7,830 nt of DNA from XYC2-FULL-41-22 sp041666465. Its GTDB lineage: Bacteria > Patescibacteriota > Gracilibacteria > UBA1369 > UBA12470. The stretch lies in NCBI GenBank assembly GCA_041666465.1, contig JBAYGX010000070.1, forward strand, positions 1 through 7,830, read 5' to 3'. Shown piece after piece: positions 5,511-7,830 of the stretch. Each line of letters begins with the position of its first letter. The stretch's first letter is position 1. The notes beneath the pieces are model-generated. The model saw only the letters and a list, made by a program, of their open reading frames with translations, had not been told where the DNA came from and searched no databases. Position numbers and translations under genes: made by a program.

Positions 5511-6275
5511 TTACGCTAAAGTCAAGGCTATGGCAAGTATGCCTACGGCGAAGCGGTAGTACGCGAATGGACGAAGCGTGTTTTTCTCGAAAAATTTCAT
5601 CAAGAAACGGATGGCGAAATAACTTGAGATTAGAGATGCGGCGAAGCCCATCCCGGTTGTTCTTAGATCGAGTGGATCAGTGGCATCCAAAGCTGTTAAA
5701 AGTCCTGCTCCAGTTATAGCAATCGAGCCCAAAAGAAAAGAGAATTCTGCTGCGCGTTTGCGATCAAGTCCAAGCAAAATACCGGTTGCAATCGTTGAGC
5801 CTGATCTGGAAACACCTGGGATTAATGCGAACATCTGAGCTAGACCTATGAAGAGAGCTTGAAGATTGGAGCTTATAGCTTGATTGGAGCTTGGAGCTTT
5901 CAGCTTACGGCGTTCAGCTAACAGAAAATAAATGCCAACTACTATCATTGCGATGCCGACTGTTAATGTGCCACGAAAAATTTTATCTATAAAATCTTCC
6001 AACAAAAATCCTGCTATAACTGCGGGAATTGTGCCTATTATTAAGTAGACGATGTATTTGCGGTCTTTTGTTATGATGTGCAAAATTGTTTTGCGGAAAT
6101 AGATCAGGATTGCGGCGAGTGAACCGATGTGGAGCGCGACATCGTAAGTCTTGAGCGTTTCAACATTAAGCTTAAAAATTGATTCGAGAATTATAAGATG
6201 TCCCGAAGAAGAGATTGGGAGAAATTCGGTGATGCCTTGGAGGATGCCTAAAAAGATAGACTGAAGAAGTGACAT
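5511..6275 (-). CDS. uppP: Undecaprenyl-diphosphate phosphatase UppP (BacA family)
   Basis: UppP removes one phosphate from undecaprenyl diphosphate so that the lipid carrier can be reused for peptidoglycan and other envelope polymers; overexpression in other species gives bacitracin resistance. The 254-residue polytopic membrane protein has both signatures: QGITEFLPISSSGHL (13-27), giving the Q/E-xxx-E pair Gln13 and Glu17 plus His26, and PGVSRSGSTIATG (153-165) with Arg157. RPFAYYRFAVGI near the C-terminus is also typical. The loop between membrane segments at 122-141 is encoded by an odd AGCT heptad repeat (5838-5919) and is probably a lineage-specific spacer. The start at ATG 6275 fits the family (MSLLQSIFLGILQG); there is no Shine-Dalgarno sequence, and a 17-bp tandem duplication covers the start. 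A perfect palindrome lies 21 bp upstream. It is followed 33 bp on by lemA, probably in the same transcript. Confidence 0.95.
   Translation of the reverse strand: MSLLQSIFLGILQGITEFLPISSSGHLIILESIFKLNVETLKTYDVALHIGSLAAILIYFRKTILHIITKDRKYIVYLIIGTIPAVIAGFLLEDFIDKIFRGTLTVGIAMIVVGIYFLLAERRKLKAPSSNQAISSNLQALFIGLAQMFALIPGVSRSGSTIATGILLGLDRKRAAEFSFLLGSIAITGAGLLTALDATDPLDLRTTGMGFAASLISSYFAIRFLMKFFEKNTLRPFAYYRFAVGILAIALTLA
5838..5919. repeat. AGCT heptad-type repeat inside uppP
   Basis: The tetramer AGCT occurs eight times in 82 bases, at 5838, 5856, 5870, 5877, 5888, 5895, 5902 and 5916. Five of the seven spacings are 7 or 14, and the units read AGCTTNN. On the protein side this is the loop RRKLKAPSSNQAISSNLQAL of UppP (122-141), a variable region between membrane segments. 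It looks like a short tandem repeat that arose or landed in frame. Confidence 0.75.
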
Positions 6276-6295
6276 AGTTGGGGAAGTGACGTAGT
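6262..6295. repeat. Imperfect 17-bp tandem duplication over the uppP start
   Basis: Bases 6262-6278 and 6279-6295 are adjacent copies with 14 of 17 identical. The first contains the uppP start codon (ATGTCACTTC on the minus strand); in the second the ATG has become ACG. A third copy (15 of 17 identical to 6279-6295) lies at 4872-4888 and holds the start of the leucine-rich leader frame ahead of htpX. Confidence 0.7.
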
Positions 6296-6296
6296 T

Positions 6297-6318
6297 AAGT
6301 CTGTCCTAGGACAGACTT
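6297..6318. promoter_or_regulatory. Perfect 22-bp palindrome upstream of uppP
   Basis: AAGTCTGTCC and GGACAGACTT meet around a central TA with no mismatch. It starts 22 bases upstream of the uppP ATG. On the minus strand TATTAT (6320-6325) abuts it, so if that is a -10 box, transcription would begin within the palindrome, a place where a dimeric repressor could act; no convincing -35 is present. As RNA it forms a strong hairpin, but no T-run follows on the minus strand, so it is a poor terminator there. Confidence 0.5.
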
Positions 6319-6433
6319 TATAATACAGAGTGTTATTTCACAACCATTTCTATCAGTTGCCAAAAATCCAACCGGTTGGGAATCTTGTCCCGGGGCAAAT
6401 CTGTTAGACGACCTTCCCTTGCGCTGATATTGA

Positions 6434-6452
6434 GTTTCGCTGGTCGCGAAAC
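6434..6452. other. Hairpin downstream of purH
   Basis: GTTTCGC and GCGAAAC form a seven-base-pair stem with a five-base loop, beginning 44 bases past the purH stop. It could help to end or protect the purH transcript, but there is no T-run after it on the minus strand, so I do not call it an intrinsic terminator. Confidence 0.45.
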
Positions 6453-6496
6453 AACTTATAATAATAGGCCGTCCGTCCCTATGAAGTGACTACCGG

Positions 6497-7830
6497 CTAA
6501 TGCTTAAACGACCTAATCCCCGTCGTCACCATCGAAATCCCCAATTCGTCGGCGCGTTTGAAGACTTCCGGATCGCGAACTGAACCGCCCGGCTGAATTA
6601 CCGCTGTAACTCCTGCCTTTTGTGCCTCCTCAACTCCATCCGAAAATGGGAAGAATGCGTCCGATGCCAAGACCGAACCTTTTATGAGATCTCCACCTTT
6701 ATGTGTAGCTATATAAACCGCATCAACGCGTGACATCTGACCTGCTCCGATACCAGTTGTTACCTCAACCTCTTCGCCAGTTGTTTTATCTTTTTCCAAT
6801 CGGGCGAATACAACCGAATTCGACTTAACATGTTTAACCACATTTCGGGCGAACAACATCGCTCTCATCTCTTCATCGGTTGGCTTGATTTTCGTTACAA
6901 CCTTCAAATCCTTATCTGTTACAACATATTGATCCGCAGTCTGAACAAGTATTCCACCGGATACGGTTTTTATGTCTCGTTCGACTGGATTTATTCTCAA
7001 TTCTCCGGTTTCGAGAAGACGCAAATTTTGTCGTTTACCAAGTATTTCCAATGCACCTTTATCGAAAGAAGGGGCGATTATTATTTCAACAAAAAGTTTT
7101 TCTTTTGCTATATATTCGGCAATTTCTTTTGTGCATGGACGGTTCAAACCGATTACGCATCCGAAAGCCGACATTGTATCTACTTTGTGAGCTCTGATAA
7201 ATGCCGTCGTGATTGTATCTGCCGAAGCTACACCGCATGGATTCGTGTGCTTGATAACCGTTGCGGTTGGTCTATCGAAATCTTTTACCAACTCGATTGC
7301 CGCATCTCCATCAACAATATTATTGAAAGAAAGCTCCTTACCTTGTATCTGTTTCGCGTTTGTAACATTCGGATAATTGTTATGCGGATCTCGGAAAAAA
7401 ACCGCCTTCTGATGTGGATTTTCTCCATATCTTAAGTTTTGCACTTTCTCGTAATACAAGTTCAGAAGTTCAACTCCGCCACCACGCGTCTTCAAATATT
7501 CTGCGATTTTCTGATCATAAAAAGATGTTTTTTCAAAAACTTTTATCGCAAGAGTGCGGCGCATATCCAGACTAATTCCACCATTGGTTTTTATCGAATC
7601 AATCACCATTTGGTAATCTTTTATTGCTGTTATCGCGGTTACGAATTTGAAGTTTTTTGCCGCGCTTCGGAGCATAGACGGACCGCCTATGTCTATCTGT
7701 TCAATCGCCTCTTCTTCGGTTACACCTTCCTTACTTATGGTTTTTTGGAAAGGGTATAAATTTATCACAACCATGTCTATCATTTTTATATCGTTTTTCT
7801 CCGCCTCTTTCATATGCTCTTCCGAATCTC
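6497..7830 (-). CDS. purH: Bifunctional AICAR transformylase / IMP cyclohydrolase PurH (5' end beyond the window)
   Basis: PurH formylates AICAR with 10-formyltetrahydrofolate and closes the ring to IMP, the last two purine steps. The frame stays open to base 7830, so about 443 C-terminal residues are visible and the first 80-90 are missing. Counting from the Met at 7813: IDMVVINLYPF (12-22) and IDIGGPSMLRSAAKN (40-54) belong to the cyclohydrolase half. RYGENPHQ (128-135), the catalytic Lys-His in VIKHTNPCGVAS (186-197), SAFGCVIGLNR (215-225), GIGAGQMSRVDA (354-365), FPFSDGVEEA (388-397) and PGGSVRD (408-414) belong to the transformylase half. The end (TGIRSFKH, then TAG) matches the usual PurH terminus, so the 3' end is intact. 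All visible transformylase residues look functional, which is notable because purP, in the same window, encodes an enzyme for the same formylation. The next gene, uppP, is 221 bp away, so co-transcription is doubtful. Confidence 0.96.
   Translation of the reverse strand, partial: DSEEHMKEAEKNDIKMIDMVVINLYPFQKTISKEGVTEEEAIEQIDIGGPSMLRSAAKNFKFVTAITAIKDYQMVIDSIKTNGGISLDMRRTLAIKVFEKTSFYDQKIAEYLKTRGGGVELLNLYYEKVQNLRYGENPHQKAVFFRDPHNNYPNVTNAKQIQGKELSFNNIVDGDAAIELVKDFDRPTATVIKHTNPCGVASADTITTAFIRAHKVDTMSAFGCVIGLNRPCTKEIAEYIAKEKLFVEIIIAPSFDKGALEILGKRQNLRLLETGELRINPVERDIKTVSGGILVQTADQYVVTDKDLKVVTKIKPTDEEMRAMLFARNVVKHVKSNSVVFARLEKDKTTGEEVEVTTGIGAGQMSRVDAVYIATHKGGDLIKGSVLASDAFFPFSDGVEEAQKAGVTAVIQPGGSVRDPEVFKRADELGISMVTTGIRSFKH

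Larger units (their letters stand above)
6291..6482. other. Palindrome-rich intergenic segment, possible small inserted element
   Basis: This fills most of the 221-bp purH-uppP gap. It holds a perfect 22-bp palindrome (6297-6318), CCAACCGGTTGG (6368-6379), a near-palindrome around CCCGGG (6384-6397) and a 7-bp-stem hairpin (6434-6452). The segment is bracketed by GAAGTGAC at 6283-6290 and 6483-6490, as a target duplication would be. GTCTGTCCTA near one end and GTCCGTCCCTA near the other are related. A minus-strand frame open from 6455 to a TAA at 6333 reads like protein near its end (PNRLDFWQLIEMVVK) but has no start codon before that part. It could be a miniature mobile element, a gene remnant or a structured RNA; I cannot tell which. 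Confidence 0.4.

Noticed and set aside
6319..6324. Plus-strand TATAAT as a promoter
   Set aside because: It matches a -10 perfectly, but no -35-like sequence lies 16-18 bases upstream and no plus-strand gene follows.
6340..6460. tRNA or known riboswitch in the purH-uppP gap
   Set aside because: I tried to see a T-arm consensus, an acceptor stem or a familiar aptamer core and found none; only local palindromes are present.
6830..7435. 201-codon open frame on the plus strand opposite purH
   Set aside because: Antisense to strongly conserved PurH motifs and of low-complexity, Cys/Tyr/Phe-rich composition; equal length to the other shadow frame is coincidence.
1..7830. Alternative genetic code (UGA as sense), as in some CPR lineages
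   Set aside because: No gene ends in TGA here, but all seven conserved genes are full length or open without internal TGA, so recoding is not supported.

Overview
The window looks like a piece of a bacterial chromosome, moderately AT-rich and densely coded. Bacterial markers are a peptidoglycan lytic transglycosylase with a twin-arginine signal and a LysM domain, undecaprenyl-diphosphate phosphatase, LemA, HtpX, and three sequences that fit sigma-70 promoters. Mixed in are two genes of the PurP family (FAICAR synthetase), which is best known from archaea. Archaeal-type purine genes, compact layout and very few Shine-Dalgarno sequences together suggest a Patescibacteria/CPR-like lineage, but this window cannot prove it. 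The standard bacterial code works throughout; visible stops are TAA and TAG only.

Layout, left to right. 1-616 (-): N-terminal 205 residues of a divergent PurP-family protein, running off the left edge. 617-760: back-to-back promoters. 761-2371 (+): Tat-exported SLT/LysM lytic transglycosylase, the only plus-strand gene. 2377-3396 (-): complete canonical PurP, convergent with the transglycosylase and separated from it by 5 bp. 3397-3542: leader/terminator region with two alternative, mutually exclusive hairpins and a further hairpin next to the purP start. 3543-3893 (-): small acidic protein with seven perfect DGQ repeats, behind a good promoter. 3957-4844 (-): HtpX membrane protease. 4899-5477 (-): LemA. 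5511-6275 (-): UppP. 6276-6496: 221 bp without a clear gene but rich in palindromes, possibly a small inserted element. 6497-7830 (-): PurH, entering from the right edge.

Two themes emerge. One is the end of purine synthesis: PurH carries an apparently intact AICAR transformylase half (10-formyl-tetrahydrofolate dependent) and an IMP cyclohydrolase half, while PurP performs the same formylation with formate and ATP. The window therefore seems to encode two routes for one step, plus a second PurP paralogue of unclear role. The other theme is envelope upkeep: UppP recycles the lipid carrier for cell-wall precursors, the transglycosylase cuts peptidoglycan, and LemA/HtpX form a commonly paired membrane module, HtpX being a quality-control protease.

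I found no CRISPR array, tRNA, rRNA, transposase or obvious defence system. The least explained stretches are the palindrome-rich purH-uppP gap, the heptad AGCT repeat written into uppP, the repeated box around the uppP start and the htpX leader, the paired hairpins ahead of purP, and the DGQ-repeat gene.
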